Notes: generated by a model from the letters alone, not told the origin. DNA of 64,000 nt from CAVYOE01 sp963770155 (GCA_963770155.1 CAVYOE010000001.1:1178001-1242000), one strand, 5' to 3'. Counted from the first letter of the stretch, positions 25,292-34,155 are shown. Translations and numbers: made by a program.

Positions 25292-26296
25292 ATGGCGAAG
25301 AAGAACGAAACCACGATTGAGGCCGCCGGCCACGAGGTGCGCCTCTCCAACCCCGACAAGGTCTTCTTCCCGAAGGCCGGCTACACCAAGCTCGACCTGG
25401 TCAACTACTACCTAGCCGTCGCCGACGGCGCCGTCCTCCACCACTACGAGCGGCCGGGGACGATGAAGCGCTTCGTCAACGGCGCCGCCGAGGAACCGTT
25501 CTTCCAGAAGCGGGTACCGAAGGGGGCGCCCGAGTGGCTGCAGACCGCGACCTTCAAGTTCCCCAGCGGACGAACCGCGACCGAGCTGGTGATCAACGAC
25601 GCGGCCCACCTGGTCTGGGCAGTCAACCTCGGCGTGATCGATCTCAACCCGCACCCGGTGCGCCGCTCGAACCTCGACTGCCCCGACGAGCTCCGGGTCG
25701 ATCTCGACCCGACCCCGGGGGTTCGCTGGAACACGGTCCGCAAGGTCGCGCTCTGCGTGAAGGAGGTGCTCTCCGACCACGGGCTCCAGGGCTATCCGAA
25801 GACCTCCGGCTCGAGGGGCATCCACGTCAACGTCCGGATCGAGCCGCACTGGGACTACACCGAGGTGCGCCGGGCCGCCCTGGCGCTGGCGCGCGAGGTC
25901 GAGCGGCGCGAGCCGAAGCGGGCGACCAGCAGGTGGTGGAAGGAGGAGCGGCACGGCGTCTTCGTCGACTACAACCAGAATGCGCGCGACCGCACCGTCG
26001 CCTCCGCCTACTCGGTCCGCCCCACCCCCGACGCGCGGGTCTCCACCCCGCTCGACTGGAGCGAGGTGCCCGACGTCGACCCTGCTGAGTTCACCCTGAA
26101 GACGGTCCCCGATCGGTTCGCGAAAGGAGATCCGTCCGCTGAGATCGACGAGGACCCCGGGTCGCTGGAGGAGCTACTCGAACTCGCAGCCCGCGACGAG
26201 GCCGAGGGCCTCGGGGACGCTCCCTGGCCTCCCCACTTCCGCAAGCAGAAGGGCGAGCCGAAGCGGGTTCAGCCGAGCAAGGCGAAGAAGGGTTAG
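25292..26296 (+). CDS. LigD polymerase/primase-domain protein (NHEJ)
   Basis: 334 residues: the archaeo-eukaryotic-primase fold of LigD made as a stand-alone protein. Motifs: LSNPDKVFFPKAGYTK, YYLAVADGAVLHHYERPGTM, the metal-binding LRVDLDPTPG (Asp-x-Asp), SGSRGIHVNVRIEP and the third Asp in VFVDYNQNARDRT. These enzymes fill and extend ends with ribonucleotides during Ku-dependent double-strand-break repair. It is convergent with the ligase module at 26314-27267 (17-bp gap). Ku is not in the window. A GAGGACGACG precedes the ATG. Confidence 0.92.
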   Translation: MAKKNETTIEAAGHEVRLSNPDKVFFPKAGYTKLDLVNYYLAVADGAVLHHYERPGTMKRFVNGAAEEPFFQKRVPKGAPEWLQTATFKFPSGRTATELVINDAAHLVWAVNLGVIDLNPHPVRRSNLDCPDELRVDLDPTPGVRWNTVRKVALCVKEVLSDHGLQGYPKTSGSRGIHVNVRIEPHWDYTEVRRAALALAREVERREPKRATSRWWKEERHGVFVDYNQNARDRTVASAYSVRPTPDARVSTPLDWSEVPDVDPAEFTLKTVPDRFAKGDPSAEIDEDPGSLEELLELAARDEAEGLGDAPWPPHFRKQKGEPKRVQPSKAKKG

Positions 26297-26313
26297 GGGG
26301 CGACGGATGCCGG

Positions 26314-27267
26314 TCACTTGAGCTGATCGAAGCGGCATTCCTTCGGGTCTTTGTCCTCTCGCCAGCGGAGGATCTTGGAGCCGTGGCGGATGCGTCCGTC
26401 GCTGACGTGGTCGAAGTTGATCTCAACCACCAGCTCCGGGCGCAGGCTGCGCCACTCGAGATCGCGATCGGTGTCCCAGCGGCTCGGATCGGCTGAGCCG
26501 CGCTCTCCGGTCTCATACGGCTCCAGGGTCTTGACCAGCTCGCGCTTTTCCTTTGCCTTCAAACCTGAGGTGTGCCCGACTGGCCGCAGGGTCTTGCCCT
26601 CGTAGAGGCCGAGGATCAGCGAGCCCACCGTCCCCTCCTCCTTTCCCGGACGCCAGCCCATGACGACGCAATCGAGTGTTCGCAGTCGCTTCACTTTGAT
26701 CATTCCCCGGCGCTTGCCCGGCTCGTAGATCGCGCCGAGCTCCTTCGCGATCACACCCTCCCCGGAGGCCAGCCACTTCTCCGCCCCCCGGGCCGTCTTC
26801 GCCATCGGAGTCACCTCGACCGAGGAGCGACCCAGCTTCAACTTCTCGAGCTGCGAACGCCGCTCGCTGAACGGCTCCGCCAGAAGCTTCTCCCCGTCCA
26901 GCGCAAGCAGGTCGAAGGCGCGGAAGCGCGCCGGGATCTCCTTGGCAAGCAGCTTCACCCGCGACTCGGCCGGGTGGAGGCGCATCTGCAGCGAGTTGAA
27001 CTGCTCGGCGCCGTCCTCGCCGAGGATCACCAGCTCACCGTCGAGCACCATGCGCCCCTTGGGAAAGCGCAGCTCGGGGAAGTAACGCAGGAGTGGCTTG
27101 CCCGTTCGCGACTGGAGGAAGACCTCGTCTCCATCGATGAACGCGATCGCACGAAAGCCGTCGTACTTCGGCTCGTAGACCCACCCCGGCCCCCCGGGCA
27201 GGCCTGCGCCGGGCTTGGCGGACTTCGCCAGCTGCGGCTTCAGCGGGGGTTTGAGGGGAAGTGCCAT
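26314..27267 (-). CDS. ATP-dependent DNA ligase, LigC/LigD ligase-module type
   Basis: 317 residues from ATG 27267 (MALPLKPPLK); the longer upstream frame crosses the divergent lhgO. Nucleotidyltransferase motif I EPKYDGFRA places the adenylated Lys at residue 34; motif III/IIIa FRAFDLLALDGE, motif IV SGEGVIAKELG, motif V MIKVKRLRTLDCVVMGW, then an OB-fold. It seals nicks and, with the polymerase and phosphoesterase modules, would form a split NHEJ ligase set. It lacks the fused Pol and PE domains of canonical LigD. Confidence 0.92.
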   Translation of the reverse strand: MALPLKPPLKPQLAKSAKPGAGLPGGPGWVYEPKYDGFRAIAFIDGDEVFLQSRTGKPLLRYFPELRFPKGRMVLDGELVILGEDGAEQFNSLQMRLHPAESRVKLLAKEIPARFRAFDLLALDGEKLLAEPFSERRSQLEKLKLGRSSVEVTPMAKTARGAEKWLASGEGVIAKELGAIYEPGKRRGMIKVKRLRTLDCVVMGWRPGKEEGTVGSLILGLYEGKTLRPVGHTSGLKAKEKRELVKTLEPYETGERGSADPSRWDTDRDLEWRSLRPELVVEINFDHVSDGRIRHGSKILRWREDKDPKECRFDQLK

Positions 27268-27325
27268 CTGCTGTTGAGACCGGGGCGGGCCCGCGATCTC
27301 ATCGCCGAACTCTAGGATCGGATCG

Positions 27326-28501
27326 ATGTCGGGTACTGCCTCGTCCCCCGAGAGCTGTGACGTCGTGGTGATCGGCGGCGGCATCGTGGGCCTGGCTGTG
27401 GCCCGGGAGCTGCTGGCCCGCCGGCCGGGGAACGAGGTCTGTGTTCTCGAGGGGGCGGACCGGATCGCGACCGGCCAGACCGGCCAGACCAGCGGCGTCG
27501 TCCACGCCGGCATCTATTACCGGCCGGGGTCGCTGAAGGCGGAGCTCTGCGCGCGCGGCGCGGCCGAGCTCTACGTCTACTGCGACGGGCGCGGGATCGA
27601 GGCGCGCCGCAGCGGCAAGCTGATCGTCGCCACCGCCGAGCGGGAGCTGCCTGCGCTGGACGAGCTCGAGCGGCGGGGGCGGGAGAACGGCGTGCCTGGG
27701 CTGCGCCGGCTCGGGGCGGCGGATATCGCTCAGATCGAGCCGCACGCTCGCGGGGTGGCGGCGCTCCACTCTCCCGCCACCGGGGTGGTGGACTTCGCCG
27801 CGGTCGCCGCGGCCTTCGCCGAGGACGTCCGAGAGGGCGGCGGGGCCGTCGCCACCGGCTGCCCGGTTCGCGAGCTCGCTCCCGGCCGCGACCGGGTCGA
27901 GGTCGTGCACGAACGCGGCACCACCGCGGCGAGGGTTGCGGTCAACTGCGCCGGATCTGCGGCGGCGCGGATCGCGACCGGCGCCGGCGCCCCTCGCTGG
28001 CCCCAGCTCGTCCCAGTCCGCGGCGCCTACCTGCGCCTGAGCCCGGACCGGCGCGAGCTGGTCCGCGCCAACATCTATCCGGTTCCCGATCCGGAGCTGC
28101 CCTTCCTCGGCGCCCACCTCACCCGGACGATCGACGACCAGGTCCTGCTCGGTCCCACCGCGCTCTTGATCGGCGGCTTTGCCTCGCCGGCGACCTGGCG
28201 GCTCGCGGCGCGCCAGTGGCGGACCGGGATGCGCGAGCTGCTCCACGCGGCCAGCCGCCGCTCCTATGTTCGCGAGGCGGCGCGGCTCGTCCCGGACTTG
28301 CGGGCGCGAGACGTGGCGCCGGGCCCGGCCGGCGTCCGCGCTCAGGCAATCGACCGCGACGGCACCTTGATCGACGACTTCGTCCTCCACGAGACCGAGC
28401 GTGCCGTCCATCTGCGCAACGCTCCCTCCCCCGCCGCCACCTCGGCGCTGCCGCTGGCCCGGCTGATTGCCGATCGCGTCGATGCCGTCGGAGCAAAGTA
28501 G
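27326..28501 (+). CDS. lhgO: L-2-hydroxyglutarate oxidase (LhgO)-like FAD enzyme
   Basis: 391 residues of the DAO fold: FAD site VVVIGGGIVGLAVARELL, GQTSGVVHAGIYYRPGSLKA (family hallmark), LVPVRGAYLRLSP and the late FLGAHLTRTIDDQVLLGPTA. LhgO oxidises L-2-hydroxyglutarate to 2-oxoglutarate, passing electrons to the membrane quinone pool. TAGGAT (27313-27318) ends 7 nt before the ATG: leaderless. The C-terminus is conserved except for a short extra acidic stretch. Confidence 0.88.
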   Translation: MSGTASSPESCDVVVIGGGIVGLAVARELLARRPGNEVCVLEGADRIATGQTGQTSGVVHAGIYYRPGSLKAELCARGAAELYVYCDGRGIEARRSGKLIVATAERELPALDELERRGRENGVPGLRRLGAADIAQIEPHARGVAALHSPATGVVDFAAVAAAFAEDVREGGGAVATGCPVRELAPGRDRVEVVHERGTTAARVAVNCAGSAAARIATGAGAPRWPQLVPVRGAYLRLSPDRRELVRANIYPVPDPELPFLGAHLTRTIDDQVLLGPTALLIGGFASPATWRLAARQWRTGMRELLHAASRRSYVREAARLVPDLRARDVAPGPAGVRAQAIDRDGTLIDDFVLHETERAVHLRNAPSPAATSALPLARLIADRVDAVGAK

Positions 28502-28510
28502 GCTGGAGCC

Positions 28511-29194
28511 GTGACCGTGGCCAGGCGCGTCGCACTCATCGCTCTCCTCTCGCTGGCGGTGCCCGTCGGCGCCGGCGCCGCGACTTACTCGAGCCCGACC
28601 CCGATCAGGATGGACCCCTTCGTCGGGGCGGCGGGGCCGTTGCTGCCCTATCCGTCGACGATCGATGTCAACGGCGAGGCCGGGACCCTGACCTCGGTGC
28701 GGGCGATGCTGAGCGGAATCGCTTACAGCGACCTCGACGAGCTAGAGGTCCTGCTGACCGGCCCGAGCGGCGCTCGGGCGCTGCTGGTCAACGACGTCTG
28801 CAACGGCACCGATACGACCGGTGCGCCCGTGACCTTCGCGCTCGATGACACCGCCGCGCCGCTGCCGGCGGCCGCGCCCTGCCCGAGCGGCACCTTCAGG
28901 CCGACAGACATCAGCGGAAGCACCGCCTTTCTGGCACCGGCACCCGCGGGCCCGCACCCCACAGCGCTGGCGGGCTTCAACGGCACGACGCCGAACGGCC
29001 TCTGGCAGCTCTACGTGGGTGACGACGCCGTCGGTGGCGGCGGAGCGATCAACGGCGGCTGGAGCCTCGAGCTGACCACGACCGGCGCCCCGCCGACGGG
29101 CCAACGCACCGCCGCACTCAAGAAGTGCAAAAAGAAGAAGTCGAAAGCGAAGCGCAAGAAGTGCCGGAAGCGCGCGTTGAAGCTGCCGGTCTGA
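28511..29194 (+). CDS. secreted P-domain-like beta protein with basic C-X11-C tail
   Basis: 227 residues from GTG 28511. A signal peptide (cleavage near GAGAATYSS) precedes a jelly-roll domain with a conserved pattern of subtilisin/proprotein-convertase P-domains: ISGIAYSDLDELEVLLTGPSG-like strands, FNGTTPNGLWQLYVGDDAVG and GGWSLELTT. No protease domain is attached. The last 27 residues, from AALKKC to KLPV, form the basic tail with two Cys 12 residues apart, shared with the 16053 protein. TAGGCT (28499-28504) ends 6 nt before the GTG, so it is leaderless. Likely cell-surface; function unknown. Confidence 0.8.
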   Translation: MTVARRVALIALLSLAVPVGAGAATYSSPTPIRMDPFVGAAGPLLPYPSTIDVNGEAGTLTSVRAMLSGIAYSDLDELEVLLTGPSGARALLVNDVCNGTDTTGAPVTFALDDTAAPLPAAAPCPSGTFRPTDISGSTAFLAPAPAGPHPTALAGFNGTTPNGLWQLYVGDDAVGGGGAINGGWSLELTTTGAPPTGQRTAALKKCKKKKSKAKRKKCRKRALKLPV

Positions 29195-29235
29195 TTTCGA
29201 TCGACGGGCGCTGAAGCTCCACTAGGCTGGCGGTG

Positions 29236-30993
29236 ATGGAGACCGCCACCTTCGAGGACAAGAAGCCGGCAGCCGAGGCCGTCTCCTCGTTCGCCAAGTC
29301 GCTGTTCCTCGGCGAGATCCACGAGGAACTGGTCTTCCCGTTTCCCCGGCCCGATCCCAAGGAGCAGGAGCAGATCCGGGGACTGATCTCCTCGCTGCGC
29401 GAATACTGCGACGAGAACTACGACCCGCGCGCGGTCGAGGAACAGCGCTGGGTCGGCGACGAGACGATCGCCGCCCTCGGCGAGATCGGCATTCTCGGGC
29501 TCTACGTCGACCGCAAGTACGGCGGCCAGGGCCTCTCCCAGACGGGCTACTCGCGCGTGTTCGAGGCGATCGGCCAGATCGACGCGACCCTGGCGATCGT
29601 CCTGGGCGTCCACCAGTCGATCGGGTTCAAGGGGATTCACATGTTCGGGTCCGACGAGCAGAAGGAGCGCTTCCTGCCTGACCTGGCATCGGGCCGCAAG
29701 CTGGCCGGGTTCGCACTGACCGAGCCAAACGCCGGCTCCGACGCCTACAACATCGAATCGCGCGCTGTTCAGCAAACCGACGGCTCATGGGTCCTGAACG
29801 GGGAAAAGCGCTACATCGGCAACGGCTCGAAGGGCTCGGTCTTCACGGCCTTCGCGAGGGCCGAGGTCGGCGGCAAGGACCGCCACATCGCGCTCATCCT
29901 GGAGAAGGGCATGGAGGGGTTCGAGGTCGGCGAGCGCTACGACACCATGGGGCTGCGCGGCAACGACCTCCGCCACCTCTACTTCCGCGACGTACGGGTG
30001 CCGCCGGAGAACGTGCTCGGCGAGCCTGGCGAGGGATTCAGGGTCGCAATGCAGATCCTCAACAACGGGCGGATCGGTCTCGGGACCGGTTCGGTGGGCG
30101 GCGCCAAGAAGCTGCTCGACCTGACGATCGAGCACGTTTCCGAGCGCAAGCAGTTCGGCCGCTCCCTGGCCGAGTTCGAGCTCGTCCAGGACAAGGTCGG
30201 CTGGCTCGTCTCCTACCTCTTCGGGCTCGAGTCGATGTGTTACCTCACCTGCGGGCTGGCGGATTCAGGGGTCTCCGACTATTCCCTGGAATCGGCGATC
30301 TGCAAGGTCTCCGGGACCGAGTTCCTCTGGTACGCGGTCAACCGCTCGCTGCAACTTGCCGGCGGCTCGGGATACATGCGCGACCAGCCTTACGAGAAGG
30401 CCCTGCGGGACACCCGCATCTATCCGATCTTCGAGGGCGCGAATGACGTCATGCGCGCCTTCATCGCGCTCACCGGGCTGAAGCCGCTCGGCGAGAAGCT
30501 CTCCGAGCTCGGGGACATCGGCCTCGACGACCCGATCGGCTCAATCGGGGTCCTGCTCGACTACGCGACCGAGCGGGTCCAGCGCGAGGTCCGGCCCGAC
30601 AAGATCACCCGTGCCCACGACGAGCTCACCGACCAGGCCGCGGCGATCTCGGACCAGGTGAAGCAGCTTCGCCACGTCTCCGAGAAGCTGCTCCGCGAGC
30701 ACAAGAAGGGGATCATCGAGGCGCAGTTCCAGCAGAAGCGGCTTGCCGACAACATCGCCGACATCTACGCCCAGATCGCGCTGCTCTCAAGGGTCGGGCA
30801 CATCTTCGACGAGCAGGGAATCGAGGCCTCGGGCCAAGAGCGGTTCATCGCCGACACCTTCTGCCACCGCGCCGCCGACCGGGTCAGAGGCCGCTTCGAC
30901 CAGATCGAGTCGAATGACGACGACCGGGTCAAGGGGATCGCGAAGCTCGCCTACAAGCGCGGCTCCTACGGCTACGCCCTGTTCGAGGACTAG
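29236..30993 (+). CDS. acyl-CoA dehydrogenase family protein (long form)
   Basis: 585 residues. N-terminal helical domain, FAD/substrate region FALTEPNAGSDAYNIES, GEKRYIGNGSKGSVFTAFAR, GLRGNDLRHLYFRDVRVP, ERKQFGRSLAEFELVQDK and LAGGSGYMRDQPYEKALRDTRIYPIFEGANDVMR, where the catalytic Glu lies in FEGAND as in VLCAD/ACAD9-type enzymes. The extra C-terminal helical domain of about 150 residues also matches that long-chain type. TAGGCT (29223-29228) ends 7 nt before ATG 29236, which I prefer over GTG 29233. Its stop shares CTAG with the convergent gene. Confidence 0.9.
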   Translation: METATFEDKKPAAEAVSSFAKSLFLGEIHEELVFPFPRPDPKEQEQIRGLISSLREYCDENYDPRAVEEQRWVGDETIAALGEIGILGLYVDRKYGGQGLSQTGYSRVFEAIGQIDATLAIVLGVHQSIGFKGIHMFGSDEQKERFLPDLASGRKLAGFALTEPNAGSDAYNIESRAVQQTDGSWVLNGEKRYIGNGSKGSVFTAFARAEVGGKDRHIALILEKGMEGFEVGERYDTMGLRGNDLRHLYFRDVRVPPENVLGEPGEGFRVAMQILNNGRIGLGTGSVGGAKKLLDLTIEHVSERKQFGRSLAEFELVQDKVGWLVSYLFGLESMCYLTCGLADSGVSDYSLESAICKVSGTEFLWYAVNRSLQLAGGSGYMRDQPYEKALRDTRIYPIFEGANDVMRAFIALTGLKPLGEKLSELGDIGLDDPIGSIGVLLDYATERVQREVRPDKITRAHDELTDQAAAISDQVKQLRHVSEKLLREHKKGIIEAQFQQKRLADNIADIYAQIALLSRVGHIFDEQGIEASGQERFIADTFCHRAADRVRGRFDQIESNDDDRVKGIAKLAYKRGSYGYALFED

Positions 30994-31733
30994 GGCGCCA
31001 GGATCTCGCTCAGGAGCTTCTCCTGCAGCGGCTGCGCCGGTGACGGCTTCACGGGGCGCACGGGCGCGATCTTTCCGACCGGCCTGCCGCCGCCCCTGCC
31101 GCCACTGTTGGAGGTGCCGGTAGCGCCCGCGCTGCCGGTGGAACCGCGGTCCGGCTTGACTTTTGCCTGGCCGGGCGGGGTACCGCCGTGCCCGATTGCC
31201 TGGCCCTGGGGGTCAGCCGGGTTGTTCTGATGGCCGGGCGGGTTGTCCTTCTTGCCGTTGTTGCGCTTCTTCTTCGCCTTGTTCTTCTTCGACTTGCCCT
31301 TGGCCTTGCCGGGCGCGCCGGCAGGCTTGCCGGGACCCGTGCCAGAGGGAACGGCCGGGACGCTGGTCGAGTCATCCTCGTCCTGATTCGGCAGGGTCAC
31401 GCCGACCGAGTCGAGGGCGTCATTGACCGGCCCCGGGAGCTTGACCCCCGCGATTGCGAGGCCCGTCATCGAGACGACGAGCAAACCGGCCGCGATCGCA
31501 ATCCGAGCCGGAAGGGCGAAGCGGCTCCGGCGTGGAGCGGGCGACGGCCTCATGCCTACCGGCGTCGCGGCTGCCGGAGGCGGCGCGGCAACCCGCGCGG
31601 TCTGGGCCAGGCGCGAAATCAGCTCCTGCTCGATCCTGGGATCGGGCCGGACAGGCACGGCCGTGCGCACGGCGGCGAAGAAGGTGTCGACTTCCCTGCT
31701 CATCTCTTGATCGAAAGCGCCGTTCTCGCTCAT
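30990..31733 (-). CDS. single-pass membrane protein, probable anti-sigma partner of the ECF factor
   Basis: 247 residues from ATG 31733, overlapping the sigma gene stop in ATGA. The N-terminal ~85 residues are cytoplasmic and helical (EMSREVDTFFAAVRTAVPV), followed by one membrane helix (about 92-112) and a long extracytoplasmic region that is Lys/Gly/Pro-rich and probably disordered. The H-x3-C-x2-C zinc motif of classic anti-sigma factors is absent, so if it is an anti-sigma it is of a non-ZAS type. The role is inferred from operon position. No paired Cys in the basic part. Confidence 0.65.
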   Translation of the reverse strand: MSENGAFDQEMSREVDTFFAAVRTAVPVRPDPRIEQELISRLAQTARVAAPPPAAATPVGMRPSPAPRRSRFALPARIAIAAGLLVVSMTGLAIAGVKLPGPVNDALDSVGVTLPNQDEDDSTSVPAVPSGTGPGKPAGAPGKAKGKSKKNKAKKKRNNGKKDNPPGHQNNPADPQGQAIGHGGTPPGQAKVKPDRGSTGSAGATGTSNSGGRGGGRPVGKIAPVRPVKPSPAQPLQEKLLSEILAP

Positions 31734-32293
31734 AGGGTTACGCCCCCCTGCTTGCTGCGGCGGAGTTGCCTGCGCACGGCGGCGAGACCGCGACGCTGTA
31801 GCGCCTTGATCGCCCCTTCGCGCTTGCCGAGCGAGGTTGCACACTCGGCCACCGTGAGATCGCCGAGGATGCGCAGCAGCAGCACGGCGCGCTGGTCAGG
31901 CGAGAGCTGTTCGAGCACGCGGTGGACCTCCTCCGCGCCGATCTGGGCCATTGCCGTCTCGGCGGCATCGGGCACGGTTTCGATCTCAGCCTCCGGCACC
32001 TCTGCCACCGGATCGACCGGGCGTCGTGCCGAATGACGGCGGGAGTCGATCAGGCGGTGGTGCGCGATCGTGAACATCCAGGCGCGAAATCCGCGCTCGT
32101 CGCCGTCGAAGCGGTGGATGTCCCGGGACATCTGCAGGAACGTCTCGCTCAGCGTGTCCTCGGGCTCGGGCGCGCGGTTCGCACGCAAATATCCGAGCAC
32201 CAACGGGGCCGAGCGGTGGTAGAGCTCCGCCCAGGCCGACTCACGCCCCTCCCTTGCCCCCGCGAGCAGATCGCTGAACGGCTCGTTCCCCAT
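31730..32293 (-). CDS. ECF-type RNA polymerase sigma factor
   Basis: 187 residues from ATG 32293 (MGNEPFSDLL). Region 2: YHRSAPLVLGYLRANRAPEP, EDTLSETFLQMSRDIHRFDG and the -10-recognition stretch FRAWMFTIAHHRLIDSRR. Region 4: QLSPDQRAVLLLRILGDLTV, AECATSLGKREGAIKALQRRG. Extracytoplasmic-function sigma factors respond to signals relayed by a membrane anti-sigma; the overlapping downstream gene is a candidate. Target promoters unknown. Confidence 0.92.
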   Translation of the reverse strand: MGNEPFSDLLAGAREGRESAWAELYHRSAPLVLGYLRANRAPEPEDTLSETFLQMSRDIHRFDGDERGFRAWMFTIAHHRLIDSRRHSARRPVDPVAEVPEAEIETVPDAAETAMAQIGAEEVHRVLEQLSPDQRAVLLLRILGDLTVAECATSLGKREGAIKALQRRGLAAVRRQLRRSKQGGVTL

Positions 32294-32369
32294 GTCGGAC
32301 GGGACGTTACCCGTAACCCATGTCAGGGCAGCGGCGCTTAGCCATTTGAACGTAGAAAGCCTGGGAGGG

Positions 32370-32407
32370 AAAAAGGACATCGACGGGGCCCCGACGGGGC
32401 CCCGTCG
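32370..32407 (-). terminator. intrinsic terminator of the MarR-MFS operon
   Basis: On the minus strand a 10-bp GC stem (32407-32398 with 32390-32381) around a 7-nt loop is followed after 7 nt by TTTTT (32374-32370). It lies 44 bp after the MFS stop, before the sigma-factor gene. Confidence 0.7.
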
Positions 32408-32450
32408 CCGTTCTCGGGCCCGGATCGCGAGCCCGGACCGCCCCGGCGGC

Positions 32451-33671
32451 CTAGATGGCCGGCAGCATTCCCGCCCGCCGGTAGGCGAGCCTCGCCAGCG
32501 CAGCAGCGACCAGGCCGGAGAGGCCGGCCATCAGCAGCGCCGCCCTCGGGTCGGTCGCCTCAGAGAGCCAGCCCGCCAGCGGCGCCCCGATCGGGGTGGA
32601 GCCCAGGAACACCACCGAGTAGAGGGCCATCACCCGGCCGCGCATGGAGGGCTCCGAGGCCAGCTGCAAGGCCGAGTTGATGCTTGCGGCGAGAATGACC
32701 GCGGCGGCCCCGAGCGGGATCAGCGCCAGCACCTCGAGCGCGAGGCCGGGGGCGCCGGCCGCGAGCAGCGACAGGACTCCGAACCCGGTGGCGGCTCCGG
32801 CGAGCAGCGCCGGACTCACCCGTCCGCGCGATCCGTTGACGAGGGCACCGATCACTGCGCCGGCGCCCATGGCACTGACGAGGACCGCATAGGTGCCGGC
32901 CCCGCCGTCGAAACTGATCCGGGCAAGCAGCGGCAGCACGCTCTGGAAGTTGAAGCCGAGCGTCCCGACCAGCCCCATCAGCGCCAGCGGAATCCACAGC
33001 GATGGCATTGAGCGGACATACCGCAGGCCCGCGCGGACCGCGCCCGGCGCACGCGGGACCGGTGTGGCAGGCCGCAGCGCCGCCGTGTCCATGGCCATCA
33101 GGGCCGCGACCATGACCGCGAAGGTGAGCGCGTTCAGGGCAAAGCACCACTGGATGCCGACGGTTGCGATCAGGATGCCGGCGAGGGCCGGGCCGATGAT
33201 GCGCGAGCTGTGGACGAGGACGCTGTTGAGACTGACCGCGTTCACGACCTGGTCGCGCCCCACCATCTCGCTCACGAATGCCTGCCGGGTCGGATAGTCG
33301 ATCGCGTTCACCGTGCCGCGGGCGAAGACCAGCGCGTAGACCATCCACGGCTCGATCGCGCCGGCCAGAGCCAGTCCGAACATCGTCAGCGGGACCGTCG
33401 CGTGAAGTGTCTGGGTGACCATCAGCAACCGACGCTTCTCGACCCGGTCGGCAACGAGCCCGCCCCAGGCACCGAGGAGCAGCATCGGCACGAACTGCAG
33501 CGCGCTCGTGACACCGACCGCCACGCCGCTGCCGGTCAGGGTCAGTACCAGCCACATCTCGGCGACCGTCTGCATCCAGTTGCCGGAGATCGAGACCAGC
33601 TGGCCGGTGAAGAAGCGGCGGTAGTTGGGGACGCGGAGCGACTCGAACGAGCGGCTGAGCGCCGCGGTCAT
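32451..33671 (-). CDS. MFS transporter (MFS_3/EntS-like exporter)
   Basis: 406 residues, about twelve helices. N-terminal FESLRVPNYRRFFTGQLVSI, the loop 2-3 motif GAWGGLVADRVEKRRLL and the paired GARGTVNAIDYPTRQAFV (with Pro-Thr-Arg after helix 4) mark the MFS_3 exporters of drugs and siderophores. It overlaps the marR stop (ATGA), so it is a MarR-controlled exporter; the substrate is unknown. Confidence 0.88.
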   Translation of the reverse strand: MTAALSRSFESLRVPNYRRFFTGQLVSISGNWMQTVAEMWLVLTLTGSGVAVGVTSALQFVPMLLLGAWGGLVADRVEKRRLLMVTQTLHATVPLTMFGLALAGAIEPWMVYALVFARGTVNAIDYPTRQAFVSEMVGRDQVVNAVSLNSVLVHSSRIIGPALAGILIATVGIQWCFALNALTFAVMVAALMAMDTAALRPATPVPRAPGAVRAGLRYVRSMPSLWIPLALMGLVGTLGFNFQSVLPLLARISFDGGAGTYAVLVSAMGAGAVIGALVNGSRGRVSPALLAGAATGFGVLSLLAAGAPGLALEVLALIPLGAAAVILAASINSALQLASEPSMRGRVMALYSVVFLGSTPIGAPLAGWLSEATDPRAALLMAGLSGLVAAALARLAYRRAGMLPAI

Positions 33672-34114
33672 TGCTCCTCACCGTCCTCGGCCAGCATCCG
33701 CTCGAGCACACCGGCGGCGGCCTCCAGCGTTCTCACATCCTCCGGGTCGAGCTCGGCTAGCCGCTTCGCCAGATAGGCGGTCTTGCGGTTGCGCAGCCGC
33801 CGTAAGAGTGAGCGTCCCTCAGGGGTGATGCTGACCAGCGCACAGCGGCCGTCCTCGGGGTCGGGGGTCCGTTCGACCAGGCCGAGCTCTGTCAGCCGCG
33901 CCACGATCCGGGTCGCGGTGGGTCGCTTGATCCGCTCCCGCGAGGCGAGCTCGCTCGGCGCCAGCGGCCCGCCCCGCTCCAGGGTCGCCAGGACGGCCGC
34001 CTGGGCAGGACCGAGTTCACTGCCCGCCTCCTGACGGAGGCGGCGTGCCGTCCGCGTCAGCAGCAGGCGCAGCTGCGCGGCAAGCTCCAGATCGACCGAA
34101 GATTTGGTTGCCAT
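33668..34114 (-). CDS. MarR-family transcriptional regulator
   Basis: 148 residues with a winged helix: QAAVLATLERGGPLAPSELA, SRERIKRPTATRIVARLTE recognition helix, and the wing TPDPEDGRCALVSITPEG, typical of MarR. It probably represses itself and the downstream MFS gene. A perfect inverted repeat, TTGCTAA-N5-TTAGCAA, abuts the ATG and covers the TAAAGT -10 box. Confidence 0.93.
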   Translation of the reverse strand: MATKSSVDLELAAQLRLLLTRTARRLRQEAGSELGPAQAAVLATLERGGPLAPSELASRERIKRPTATRIVARLTELGLVERTPDPEDGRCALVSITPEGRSLLRRLRNRKTAYLAKRLAELDPEDVRTLEAAAGVLERMLAEDGEEQ

Positions 34115-34132
34115 TGCTAACTACTTTAGCAA
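34114..34132 (-). promoter_or_regulatory. MarR operator overlapping leaderless promoter
   Basis: Perfect 7-bp inverted repeat TTGCTAA / TTAGCAA with a 5-bp spacer. The minus-strand -10 TAAAGT (34128-34123) lies inside it, 8 nt before ATG 34114, and the arm nearest the gene reaches the first base of the start codon. Binding of MarR here would block RNA polymerase directly. Confidence 0.75.
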
Positions 34133-34155
34133 GGGCTCATTCTCGGCCCCACAAA

